Of a stretch of 64,000 bases of DNA, positions 39,635-49,912 are shown piece after piece (within the stretch, counting starts at the first letter, position 1; every line of letters begins with the position of its first letter). The notes beneath the pieces were generated by a model, which was not told where the DNA came from, ran no database searches, and worked only from the letters and a program-made list of their open reading frames with translations. The stretch spans positions 310,001-374,000 of the forward strand of contig JAGFNQ010000189.1 of assembly GCA_024364735.1 (NCBI GenBank), in the 5' to 3' direction. Position numbers and translations under genes: made by a program. The stretch comes from Boesenbergia rotunda (Eukaryota; Streptophyta; Magnoliopsida; Zingiberales; Zingiberaceae).

Positions 39635-40390
39635 CTTACTCTTCTATTGTCTTCTTTCTCTACACTCAAAATAAATTATATGATTTTTTTCTTTATGAAT
39701 TGAACTTGTTATCTAGTGATGAGTTGAGCTCGTAGAGGCGGCACTTTCTTCTTCTTCATTGACCTTGGATGATGATGATGAAACTTTTTTTTGTTTCGAT
39801 GTCAATGACGAATTTTGCTCCACTCAATCCTTGAGGTGGATGCATCTTTAACCTCATCTTTGGATGTTGAACATATTTTAACCTCCGAATCCTCATGTAT
39901 ATGAAACAAAGAGTTTCTCTCTTTGCCTTTGTTGTTGCACTCCGTTGAGGATGAATCTTCATGAAGCTTTGCTAATTTTCTCCAAAGCTCTTTGGCATTT
40001 TGGAATTCTCCAATTTAGCTCAAGATTGTGTTTAGCAATAGTTTAACCAAAATTTTAGTTACCTTGTCATTGGCCTCACACCTCTTGATTTGTTCCTCAT
40101 TCCATTTGGTCTTCTCGAGGAACTTTCTTTTGGTGCTTATTGGAGCTTTAAAATCCTCCATTAGAGCAAACCATTACTCTATCTTCATCATGAAGAAAAT
40201 TTTAATCTTAGACTTCCAACGATCAAACTTGGATTTGTTGAACGGTGGAGGTACCCGAATGTCACAACCTAACTCTATTTTTGAAGTTGAACTTTCTTGA
40301 TGATGACTTCATGAAAATAGGATTTATTCAAATTCTTCATCTTCCTCTAGCTCTTGCTCTCTTGGCGATGAGTCCAAAGAAGAGCAACCT
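39635..40390 (-). pseudogene. Retrotransposon gag, N-terminal part (broken)
   Basis: Read from the primer-binding site leftwards, the minus strand encodes a Copia gag-like (UBN2 type) sequence with WNEEQIKRCEANDKVTKIL and ELWRKLAKLHE. Stops and frame shifts interrupt it. The upstream Met context lies just left of the primer-binding site. Confidence 0.75.
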
Positions 40391-40391
40391 C

Positions 40392-40404
40392 ACTCTGATA
40401 CCAC
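40392..40404 (-). other. Primer-binding site, initiator tRNA-Met
   Basis: The minus strand reads AGTGGTATCAGAG directly after the LTR end (CCTAACA). This is the standard plant Copia primer-binding site. Confidence 0.85.
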
Positions 40405-40405
40405 T

Positions 40406-40740
40406 TGTTAGGACTGGTAGGCGAGCTAAAGGGAGTGATTAGATCCGAGCTTTGCTCGGCGAGAATTTATTGTGGCAGAAGACTTGAGCAATGCTAACAC
40501 CTCCGATTTTACTTGGTATCTACCTTCTTGAGGTGATTAATCCAAGAATCCACTCACCTCACACTCACAAGCACTATGAATATCTCCTTCGTGGAACTGG
40601 AGAAGCCTCATACAAGCTTACAAGAAGCTACAACAAGAAATTCAAGCAAATATAAAATAAATCTGACAAGATTTGAACAATTAGATCCTTACTTGTCTTG
40701 CTTTCTTCTTCTTTTTACTTGGAAAATGTCTCTTAAATGT
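40406..40740 (-). repeat. 5' LTR of the Copia-type element, truncated
   Basis: Aligns base for base with the first 335 bp of the LTR at 31,978, with many substitutions. The alignment stops at GTCTCTTAAA, where unrelated LTR sequence begins. About 1 kb of the LTR is missing. Confidence 0.85.
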
Positions 40741-41480
40741 CGGGTCGAGGTGGACCGGCAATAGGGGGTGAATTGTTGTGCAAAATAAAAATCAATCTAT
40801 TGTGCGGTTTCACAAAGAATTCAGATTAGTTGTAAAAAGTTAAAGCAAACATAAACTAATTAAACTAATAAAAGGCTAAGACACAGAGATTTACTTGGTT
40901 GCAATCTAGGTGGTTGCTAATCCAGCCCGAGAGTAGGCTTTTGGTCAACATCCTAAGTTCTTGCACACTTAGACAGAGGGATCAAAAACTAATAGGATCT
41001 AACTTAACTTGGTTGATTACATCAAAACTAATCAGGGCACCAATAATCTCCACTTTTTTGATATGTATCAACCCAAATTCAGTTAGGATTAAAAAGAAAT
41101 AAAACTAAGTATGAAAAAAATATTTGCAAATTAAATCATTAAGCATGAAAGATATGTTTTCAAATAAAACATCACAACCTCTCTTGAGCTGAAGCTACTC
41201 TCCCTCTTCGATCACAACAAAAAAATTGGGCACATCAAAGGCTAGGGAAAGGGGGAAAATGAAATAATTCTTTTGTTTTTTTTTGTTAGTAAAAAAAATC
41301 GTTGGAAAATATTTGGAAACTTCCTTAAAGTTAACAGAGAAAGAGTACATCTACAAAGATCGGATTTGATAAAAATAATTTTCGATCAAAATTTAAAGTG
41401 AAAAAATCAAATTTTAATAAAAATTCATAAAGAGTCGAATCGTGTTAAAAAAAATCTGAAAATTTTTAAATAAGTGGGAA
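40741..41480 (-). mobile_element. Fragment of another Copia-like element
   Basis: Starts with TGTCGGGTCG and AATAGGGGGTGAATTGTTGT, a common Copia LTR edge. The minus strand has a polypurine tract AAAAAAGTGGAGATTA at about 41,046-41,062, so a short LTR (40,741-41,045) and a piece of interior are present. The interior fades into AT-rich DNA before the minisatellite. Confidence 0.6.
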
Positions 41481-41491
41481 ATAGAGTTACG

Positions 41492-42462
41492 CGCTAGCGA
41501 TTCTCACTGTCTTACGACAGGCTCGGCGAACCTAGCTCCATGCTAACGATTCTCAATGCCTTACGACAGGCTCAGCGAACCTAGCTTCGTGCTAGAGCTT
41601 CGCATATCTCTTTGCCTTACGACAGGCTCGGTGAACCTAGCTCAGCGCTAGCAATTCTCAATGTCTTACGACAGGCTCAGCGAACCTAGCTTCGTGCTAG
41701 CGCTTCATTTATATCTTCGCCTTACGACAAGCTCAGCGAACCTAACTCCGCGCTAGCGCTTCGCTTATCTCTTCGCCTTACGACAGGCTCGGCGAACCTA
41801 GCTTCGCGCTAGCGTTTCTCTTTGCCTTACGACAGGCTCGGCGAACCTAGCTCCGCGCTAGCGCTTCATTTATCTCACTATCTTACGACAGGCTCGGTGA
41901 TCCTAGCTCCGCGCTAGCACTTCTCTTCGCCTTACGAGAGGCTCGGCAAACCTAGCTCCACGCTAGCGCTTCATTTATCTCCTCGCCTTACGACAGGCTC
42001 GGCGAACCTAGCTTCGCGCTAGTGATTCTCACTGCCTTGCGACAGGCTCGGCGAACCTAGCTTCGCGCTAGCGATTCTCACTGCCTTATGATAGGCTCAG
42101 CGAGCCTAGCTCCGCGCTAACGCTTCGCTTATCTCTTCGCCTTACGACAGGCTCAGTGAACCTAGCTCCGCGCTAGCGCTTCGCTTATCTCTTCGCCTTA
42201 CGACAAGCTCGGCGAACCTAGCTCTGCGCTAGCGATTCTCACTGCCTTACGACAGGCTCGGCGAACCTAGCTTCGTGCTAGCGCTTCATTTATCTTTTCC
42301 GCTTGCGATTCATTTATCTCTTTGCCTTACGACAGGCTCAGCGAACCTAGCTCCACACTAGCGCTTCGCTTATCTCTTCGCCTTACGACAGGCTCGGCGA
42401 TCCTAGCACCGCGATAGCGATTCATTTATCTCCTGGCCTTACGACAGGCTCGGTAAACCTAT
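41492..42462 (+). repeat. Minisatellite of about 18 units around CTTACGACAGGCTCGGCGAA
   Basis: Each unit has a conserved 38-bp core (CTTACGACAGGCTCGGCGAA, then CCTAGCTCCGCGCTAGCG) and one of two spacers. One spacer is short (ATTCTCACTGC); the other is longer (CTTCGCTTATCTCTTCGC). Unit length therefore alternates between about 49 and 57 bp. The core holds the palindrome GCGCTAGCGC. It lies directly upstream of the polypurine tract and LTR at 42,671, so it is probably an interior part of that element. Confidence 0.93.
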
Positions 42463-42670
42463 GCCTCACCTCGAAACTCACAGAGTCTTTTTGACTAATT
42501 CAAAAGACTGTCTCGGGCCAAGGGGCAAATGTTTCAATTCCTTGGACCCAACGTGCCGCCAATGAAGCAGTAAAGGATATATTTGGACCACATTAACATA
42601 GCTTCTTCGCTACATCACTAGTCTAATCAGTCAGCCACACTTCCTTTGATTAAACATGAAGGGAGGGACT

Positions 42671-43680
42671 TGTGATGGGGTTGAGCACCCCGTGGCTGAC
42701 ACGTGGACTGAAGAAGCTATGTGGCAAGATCTACCGAGTCTGGATAACTCTCTTTCCTTGGTTCCCGAGACTCCCTAGGGAAGGTGGATCCCCGAGACCA
42801 TCTCAGGTAGACCTACTTCTGGGATAGCTCCAGGAGGATACACGCTCGAGATCACCTCGGGAGATTAGGTCCCGAGATCACCTCAGGAAGGCGAGCGCCC
42901 GGGCCCCCCCCCCCCCAGGCCAAAAGGCCCCAAGACCACCTCGGGGTAGCGGAGCCCCGATGAGCACTCGACCTCAAGTAACCGTCCCCCTTTCTTCGGA
43001 TCTGTGGATAATCATGACCCGCAAGATGCGGTTCTTAAAGCCTTAATTATCACAGCGACCTAGATTTAATGGTTGCGACGGTTGTTACAAAGATTATTCA
43101 GTAACTGACAATCAAGGGGACGTGGAGAAGAACGTGGGACACATGGGACCGCCGCCGCAGGTATAAAAGGTACACTAATTCCTCCGGTAAAGGGGGTTAA
43201 GCATTCTCTACAACTCTTACTCTCTTTTCTGTCTTACACCTTTTTCCATTGAGGTACTGATTTGAGTGTCGGAGTGGGCTCCGCCGAACAACTTTGGCGG
43301 GTTCCCCTAACGCTCGTGTTGATCTCGCAGGGCGCAGAGTTCCTCCCCTCCTGTCAGCTTCTACGTGGGCAAAACTTCGGTGACTGGCCATCGTCGTCGA
43401 CTCCTTCCGGAACAGAGCTGTTACTCTATTCCAGTCTCTGAGTCGCAATCATATTCCAGCCTCTAAGCCACACTGCTACGTCTCGACTTTCAGTCCGTTC
43501 TTGCAAGCCTAATATGCATTTGCATTCAGCATTCATTATTTATATACTTTATTACATTCTTGTCTGTCTGCTTTATGTACTCTACCGGAAACTGACTCTA
43601 GCATCGAAGGGTTGAAGGCCGGGATAACCCAGTCTTCTCTCTAACGTTCTGTTAGTCATTATCTTCCAATAGTCTTGTAG
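42671..43680 (+). mobile_element. Gypsy-like LTR with preceding polypurine tract
   Basis: GAAGGGAGGGACT precedes TGTGATGGGGTTGAGCACC, a polypurine tract plus LTR start. Inside are repeated CCCGAGATCACCTC motifs, a run of 14 C at about 42,903, a TATA box (GTATAAAAGG, 43,161) and the downstream GTCGGAGTG motif. The right limit is uncertain: LTR-like sequence continues to about 43,680 and then AGGCGCCATTGACAG, a primer-site-like stretch. Confidence 0.65.
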
Positions 43681-44270
43681 GCGCCATTGACAGAAAACAC
43701 TCCGATATCATTGACTTATTATGGGCTTTACTTGGATTCAGTCAATCTAGAAGACAACTCACCTCCCCTCTTCTTCTGGGTCTTGACGACTTCATTAACA
43801 TTCAGTATAGCTCATCGATGGCTTGTTGCTTGAGGAGTCTCGCCGCAAGATCACTTGATATGGAACATAGATATATGATAGCACTCATTGTCTATTCATC
43901 ATAGAACATAATTCTTTACTAGTGAAATTGATTAGCTACAATTATATAATTGCTTAATCCTAAGTATATATAGTACGTACGTACACAATCAATAGAAATA
44001 AACGATTTGATCAATTACGACACGATTGAATTACCATTGATATATATGTACTGATGTATTTACTGTCATTAGAGAGGTCGGAGCCAGTGATGCACACATA
44101 CTTTTATATTAGATAAATCATAAACACAACACAATACAATACAACACAATACACACACATAGCAGATATACATATACGCATATATGCATCTGCGCAGCAT
44201 CCGGGATGCTTTATTTTAGATCAACATAAACCAGCCAGCCAGATAGATAGATAGATAGGTCGAGCTGTAA

Positions 44271-45458
44271 CTAATTGTACGGCACCGGTCTCTCGTACCA
44301 TTTGTCCTCCTTCGCATTGTACACCATCCCATGGTTTTTCTCTGCCCACCACTTCTCAATCACTTTAAGCTCAGCCTTCAAATGCCCCGTTATCCTGTTC
44401 ACCAGCGGCAGTCTCTTCTTCACTTCGTCGGAGTCGTTGTCGAATCCCGTGGTCCATCCGGTCAGGGTGTGCAGAATCACCTGAAGGTCGTGCCACTGAG
44501 ACATCTTCCCACGCAGTTGATCTCCTTCGTAGTCTCCATTTCCCTTCAAGAACGTCGATTTCTCAGAATCAATGTGCAAAATTACACCGGTGTCGACGTA
44601 GCCAACGTCAATCGGCGGCCAATTTAGGACAATGTCCTTATCATTGTTGATCCTTAGAACTTTTGTCTTCGGCAGTGTTTCCAAGACGTCGTTGAACGCC
44701 TGGTTCCCGACTTTGGGGGCATCGAACGCCACGGCGCATACCTGAATATCCTTGCCGTCGATCTTGGACAGTCCGCTGCTCGCTATATCGAAAGCGCTGA
44801 GGATGGCGAGGGAGCCGCCGAGGCTGTGGCCGACGCAGATGATGGACGGATTCTCATCTTTGTACTTATTCAGGTAGGCTTTTATAACAGTTTTTAAGTG
44901 CTCCTGGGCGCTGGGAATTCTTCCCGAGGGATTTTTCGTGGTGTAGACGTCGCGCCAACCTTGCACGATCTTGACCCTGCCATTGTCGCCGAATGGCACG
45001 GGGACGGACTTCAAGTCCTTCCACTCTTCCAGCGGTCGGTCCGTGCCGCGCCACACGACGTAGATGTCGCGGCGGTGTGTTTTAGCGTAGAGGTCGTCCC
45101 TGGAGACGGCGACGTAGCCCATCCAGTTGGTCTCGTGCCCCAAACCTAATGGCCGGGCTATGGTGGTGTAGAGGTAGCCGTCGATGTTGGGCATGACGCC
45201 GTCGACTACGTAATCGGCGGTTTCCTTGAAGAAGACTTGCTGGAGGATGGTGTCACGAGTGTAGCGGCACTTGCCGACGTACTTGGACTGAGTATCGGAA
45301 ATGAAGGAGTCTTCGGCGATCTGCAAGAAGCTGCCACACCGGAGGAGGTGCTCGCGGAGGTCGGGGAGGAGCGGGGACAGTAGGCCGGACCAGTTGTTGG
45401 AGCCGAGGAGCTCCTCCCATGAGTGTGTTGCCGTTGCAGCACCACCTTTTCTCGGCAT
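44271..45458 (-). CDS. Class-3 lipase, phospholipase A1-II type
   Basis: Intronless, 395 residues, starting MPRKGGAATATHSWEELLGS. The serine lipase elbow GHSLGGS is at residues 210-216 (nucleophile Ser212). The acid is probably Asp275 in INNDKDIVLNWP, and the histidine probably His323 in WHDLQVILH. The N-terminal motif WMGYVAVSRDD, then VVWRGTD, is typical of plant PLA1-II/DAD1-like acylhydrolases. No chloroplast transit peptide is visible, so it is probably cytosolic. These enzymes release sn-1 fatty acids from phospho- or galactolipids; the substrate here is unknown. A good TATA box lies 67 bp upstream. The 3' flank has (GATA)n and CA-rich microsatellites. All three triad residues are present, so the protein is probably active. 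Confidence 0.93.
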   Translation of the reverse strand: MPRKGGAATATHSWEELLGSNNWSGLLSPLLPDLREHLLRCGSFLQIAEDSFISDTQSKYVGKCRYTRDTILQQVFFKETADYVVDGVMPNIDGYLYTTIARPLGLGHETNWMGYVAVSRDDLYAKTHRRDIYVVWRGTDRPLEEWKDLKSVPVPFGDNGRVKIVQGWRDVYTTKNPSGRIPSAQEHLKTVIKAYLNKYKDENPSIICVGHSLGGSLAILSAFDIASSGLSKIDGKDIQVCAVAFDAPKVGNQAFNDVLETLPKTKVLRINNDKDIVLNWPPIDVGYVDTGVILHIDSEKSTFLKGNGDYEGDQLRGKMSQWHDLQVILHTLTGWTTGFDNDSDEVKKRLPLVNRITGHLKAELKVIEKWWAEKNHGMVYNAKEDKWYERPVPYN

Positions 45459-45524
45459 TCTATTAGATTTGATTCAATTGCAATCTTGGTGGTGTTGTGA
45501 ATTGAGCGAGTAGGTCTGGGCACG

Positions 45525-45533
45525 TATTTATAG
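45525..45533 (-). promoter_or_regulatory. TATA box of the intact lipase
   Basis: The minus strand reads CTATAAATA, 67 bp upstream of the ATG. The paralogous copy at 61,773 is altered at this site. Confidence 0.7.
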
Positions 45534-46172
45534 CCAGCCAGCCAGTGGACGAGCCGTTTCTATGTGTGGAAAATTAGACAGGGCAAATGCCACTGATCAT
45601 ATTAAAAAGTTTTTTTTATTTTTATTAACTGTTATAATATTATAGTAAAATGGTCATAATAATTTTAAGTTTGTGCCAACTATTTTGTTTAAATTAATAA
45701 AAAAAATTTACATAAAATTATTTTATTTATTCTATGGATCGTCTGGTAATTTAAATTTATAACAAATTGGTCCCTGCAATGATGATTCCCGCCGACACGT
45801 TTTAAACAATACCATAAATAGTTGGTACGATGTATTAAATGTGTTGACTATTTTTTTAATCATAGAAAAATTCCAACCATATAGATAAATTTCACGTCAA
45901 AGTTAATGATGATGCGTTTCATGCCTATATATATAAGATAAAACAACATCAATAAAACATCCGCTTTGTGATTTTTATTAAGTAAATCACGAAAAGTATT
46001 ACCTGATAGCCCTTTATATAGAGAAGGTTAAATATCTATTGAGCTATTTTATATTAATTAAAAATAGATTTTAAATTTTATTGAAGTAAATATTCACGTA
46101 AATATTAAATGCACCAGACAACAAAAGGTAAAAAATTAAATTGGTCCCTGGCGTAGATAATAAAGTTGAGAG

Positions 46173-46502
46173 AAGAGAAATGAAAACGTCAGCATGAATG
46201 CAGTGTGAATGACGTGGAGTTGCTCGTCACATATGCCACGTCAACTAAGTGAGATGAGAAATCGTGAAGTATCCTTTTTTTTTTCTCCGAGACGAATCCT
46301 GTATTGCCGTGGTCCCTGTGGTACTACATGTCTCCTCCTCGCGTCGACGGCTTCTTTTCTCGAGCAGGATGCGAGGGTTCGTCTCGGAGAAAAAAGGACA
46401 CTTCACAATTTCTCAACTCACTTGGTTGACGTGGCGTATGAAAGATGTGCAACTCTATATCATTCACGCTGCATTTTTCAAGTTCCCTATCATTTCTCGA
46501 GA
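46173..46502. mobile_element. MITE with long terminal inverted repeats
   Basis: About 330 bp, present only in copy 1 of the lipase duplication. The two arms pair over roughly 110 bp: GAATGCAGTGTGAATGACGT on the left against ATGCAGCGTGAATGATATAG on the right read in reverse complement, and CTCCGAGACGAATCCT against CTCCGAGACGAACCCT. GAGAA-type sequence flanks both ends. The empty site is seen in copy 2 at about 62,711-62,722. Confidence 0.85.
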
Positions 46503-46708
46503 AGAGAAATATCAATCACAGACACATTTTAAAAAAATAATTAATAAAATAATAATTGAATCTAGGATTATTCATCGTCATCCAAATAGATCAGAAAACT
46601 ATATATAAAGATTCATAGATTAAAAAATATATATATATAGGGATTCATCTTGATAATTAGTATTTTCATATCTATTATCTATTAAGAGTAAAATTTTTAA
46701 TAATATAT

Positions 46709-47220
46709 GATGGAGTTGAATATCCCATGGTAGATATATGGACTGAAGAAGATAGGTGGCAAGATGTAGCGAGTCTGAGCGACTCTTTTTTCGAAGCTCC
46801 CGGGACCCTCTCGGGAAGGGGATCCCTCGGAGCCCCCCGCAGTAAACATGCCCTGGAGATCAGATTAGAAAACCCCTCCCGGAATCACCTCAGGAAGCTG
46901 GGCCCCGAGACCACCTCGGAGAAGCGGAGTGCTCGGGACCTCTCGGGCCAGAAACTCCCGAGATCACCTCGGGGAGCGGAACCCAAGAAGCATTCGGCCT
47001 CAAGTAACGGTCTCCCTTTTCTCGGATCTGCGGATAACCATCACCACTATCGCGGAGTCATCATGACCCCTAAATGTCGCAACGGATCGAACTTAATGAA
47101 GGCGTGGACCGTTTCAAAATTATCCGGTAATCAACAAACGGGGACGTGACATAGATCATAGGAACGTATGAAGATAACCGTCGTAGGTATCAAAGATACT
47201 TCAACTTCTCCGGTAAAATT
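46709..47220 (+). mobile_element. Truncated LTR, same family as 42,671
   Basis: GATGGAGTTGAATATCCC, then GGACTGAAGAAG, and repeated CCCGAGATCACCTCGGGG follow the same order as the LTR at 42,671. It stops after TTCTCCGGTAAAATT. The intact lipase is therefore flanked on both sides by pieces of one LTR family in the same orientation. Confidence 0.8.
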
Positions 47221-47229
47221 TATTTTCTT

Positions 47230-47610
47230 AGCAATTGTAGTGATGAAATTTAAAAATCATCGCTTAATTAGTGACCGATAATAAATTCCATTTTTAATTA
47301 GCGATCGAATAATATATCAATCGTTAATATAGCGATGAAAATTAACTTTCGTCATTAATTATGTAACTATTCATATTTAACTTATTTAAATAGCGATGGA
47401 CATTTAATTTGATTGCTAAAATAGCGACAGATATTTATTTCCGTCTATATTTTGGCGATGTATATGTAACTCCATCGTTAGTTTAACGATTTTAGTGACG
47501 AATATTTAAATCGGCCGCCAAAATAACGACAGATATTTATTTCAGTCAAATTTTTTGAGCCGAATATATTTAATTTCACCACTCTTTTAGCTACGGAATT
47601 AAATTCCATT
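47230..47610. repeat. Subterminal-type short repeats around TAGCGACAGATATTTATT
   Basis: Short degenerate motifs recur in both orientations (AGCGATGGACATTTAATTT, AGCGACAGATATTTATTT, ACGACAGATATTTATTTC, TTAGCGATGAAAA). Such arrays occur near the ends of plant CACTA elements. The CACTA-type protein remnant 2.2 kb to the right makes that reading plausible. I could not find a CACTA terminus. Confidence 0.5.
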
Positions 47611-49799
47611 CCACGAAAACTTAATTTCCATCGCCAATTCAAAATCATATTTGGGTTTCTCAATTTTTACTTTTCTCACGTCCTGTCGTCTCTCTCCAAT
47701 CGATTTTCGGTGGGTGTCCTCCTCTCTGGCATGCGTGCAATCTCCTCCCTGGCATACAAGTAATCGTCTCCCCTCTTCTCTCCCCTAACATCTCTGGCTG
47801 CGACCTCGGGCTCTCACCGAGGCCGACTACGCCCTCAACCCCGACCATAGCAGCCTCGTGTTGTCGTCTTCTTATTTATCCTTCCTGATCTTGTAATTTT
47901 TTACATAACCATCCCTTGTGATTATGTGTTTCTAGTTGCTTGAAAAAATGATGAGACAGATAATAGGTAAATCTGAGGCGATCGATTTGGTCCCATGAAA
48001 ATTTTTCATTGACCATCAAAGTAAATTAGAAAATGTTCACAACGAACAGTTTAGAAATCCATTCTAGTTGCTTACAAGAACTTTGGTTAAATGACTGAAT
48101 GGTGTATACATTTTTCACATTCCAAGTTTCTAGTTGCTTACAAGAACTTTGGTTAAATATCTGAATGGTGTATACATTTTTCATGTAAATTATTGCTTCG
48201 CATCTTGATTTATACTTTACCTTTCACTATTTTAGTGAATTATGGAACATCTTGTACTTCATTATCATTGTTTTGGAATAGTTTGTGATTGGAAAATATG
48301 ACTCTATTAATTGTAGAGTGAATGTCTAATTATTTTATAGTGGAATGCTTATGATTTGTTTTTACTGGTAGTACAAGTACTCTTGAATCATGGAGTATTG
48401 GGTGAGCATAGGCGATTTATTTATCTCCAGTGCTCTTGTCAATCCATCCCAGGGCCAACACGGAGAAGGTAAATCACAGAGGTTACTAGCCCAGATGTTA
48501 TGGTTAGTGCGTAGGGAGGGTGGGCACACTGAATTTGTCAGGTTTTGACCCTCAGACCTCAAGGTGGGGACACCCACGTACTAATCATCAGTCCATCCCA
48601 TGAGGACTTGAATCATAGAGTACTAGGAATGATATAAGGATGAGTTTGTTAGTACAAGTACTCTTGAATCAAGGAGTACTAGGAATGATATAGGGATGGG
48701 TTTGTCTTCCTTACTTGAGCTATCAAATAGGTCGACCCATGAAGGCCAATTATTTGACGGGACAGGATGGATATATCCATCATCTTGACAGGTTAGAAAA
48801 TCCCAACCCAATTCGGGGCGAATTATAGGTTAAGCTGGCCAACCCACGGACCCACAAAAAAAGAAAATATATAGAAAAAATTAAAATGTTTAAGTTTGGT
48901 TACAGTTACTATATCATCAAAGAAAAGTTGGTCAGATCAATATATAGCGAAATGATTCACCAATGCAAACACATGTTCCCATTAGCATTAACATGGACGA
49001 TATTGGAAACAAATTATAATACGATGTGAATTGCAAACTCTCACATACTGTATCAACACCGATTTAAAGTTAGTGAAGGAATGAATGAGGAGAACATGGA
49101 AGGGAGCCTTCAACTTGAGCTGTAATAAATTTTGATTAAATGTCCCCTTCCTTCCTTGTAATCAATCACCAACAAGCTGAAAGATCCATCGCTAGTGGAT
49201 GCAAAGTTTTAAGGAATTTTTCTTCTTCAATCCGTGGGCTAACCCAAGCCCGCCGTGGGCCGACCTGCATGGGTCGCTGGCCCAGGCAGGTTGGCTTGCC
49301 TACCTACATTTAAATGAGTTGATAAAATTTTCGGGCAAGGGGGGAGGGGGGCAACCTGACAGACCCAACACAAATTGATAGCTCTATTCCTTACCGAGGA
49401 TGTGAAAAGCATTTCTTGTTGTATTTAAGGCATTATATAATGTGATTGATTTTAGTAAATTTTTTGTTGTTTTTTGTTATCTTCAAGTATATTGTATTTT
49501 CTGAGCTCTTACCTCTTTTACCAATGGAGGCAACACCATTTCTAAGCTCTTATCTCCAGCCTGTTTGCTAGCTCCTCTTTCAGTAGTAGCACTGCGTTTA
49601 TTTTGAGGTTCAAACTTAATGTTTAGTTTAAGTGTTATTGATAATATTACGTTTTAAAGATTTACTTAATTAAGTTTAAATTATATGAATGCTTAGTTTT
49701 ACAAGTTTAATAAAGTTGTAAATTTATTTCTCATTAAGTTATAATGTATATGAATAAAGTTTAAATGTACAAATTACAATAGGTTAGAAAATAAATTTA
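47611..49799. other. Non-coding stretch with small local duplications
   Basis: Two tandem duplications are visible. One has a unit of about 68 bp containing CTAGTTGCTTACAAGAACTT (48,054-48,183). The other has a unit of about 60 bp containing GAGTACTAGGAATGATATA (48,600-48,715). A G-rich tract (GGGGGGAGGGGGG) lies near 49,339. I see no gene. Confidence 0.55.
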
Positions 49800-49912
49800 T
49801 CATTGAAGAATATTTTGATGGAGTAAAAGAGTTTATGAACTTTGCTAAGTGTCATCCAAACTGTATGAATGTTAACAAATTACGTTATCAGTATAATAAT
49901 TGCAAATGTAGT

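Larger units (their letters stand above)
31978..40740 (-). mobile_element. Decayed Copia-type LTR retrotransposon (minus strand)
   Basis: Direct LTR copies begin at 31,978 (TGTTAGAACCGGTAGACG) and 40,406 (TGTTAGGACTGGTAGGCG) and align for about 335 bp. The right copy is cut off at about 40,740. Next to the right LTR the minus strand reads AGTGGTATCAGAG, a primer-binding site complementary to initiator tRNA-Met. Next to the left LTR it reads AAAAAGGGGGAGAT, a polypurine tract. The element therefore runs right to left. Between them I see broken gag but no reverse transcriptase or integrase, so it is non-autonomous or heavily deleted. It has taken up at least two other LTRs (33,755-34,795 and 37,093-39,634). 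Confidence 0.85.
43422..46708. repeat. Segmental duplication, copy 1 (with intact lipase)
   Basis: Homologous in direct orientation to 59,683-62,915. Identity is high through LTR-derived sequence, the lipase 3' flank, the gene and about 1.2 kb of 5' flank. The edges are GCTGTTACTCTATT on the left and TTTTTAATAATATAT on the right. This copy contains a MITE that copy 2 lacks. Confidence 0.92.

Noticed and set aside
41492..42462. CRISPR-like array
   Set aside because: This is a plant nuclear region, units are continuous with degenerate spacers of only two types, and no cas-like genes exist.
46209..46608. Overlapping frames of about 110 codons on both strands
   Set aside because: They lie in the inverted arms of the MITE.
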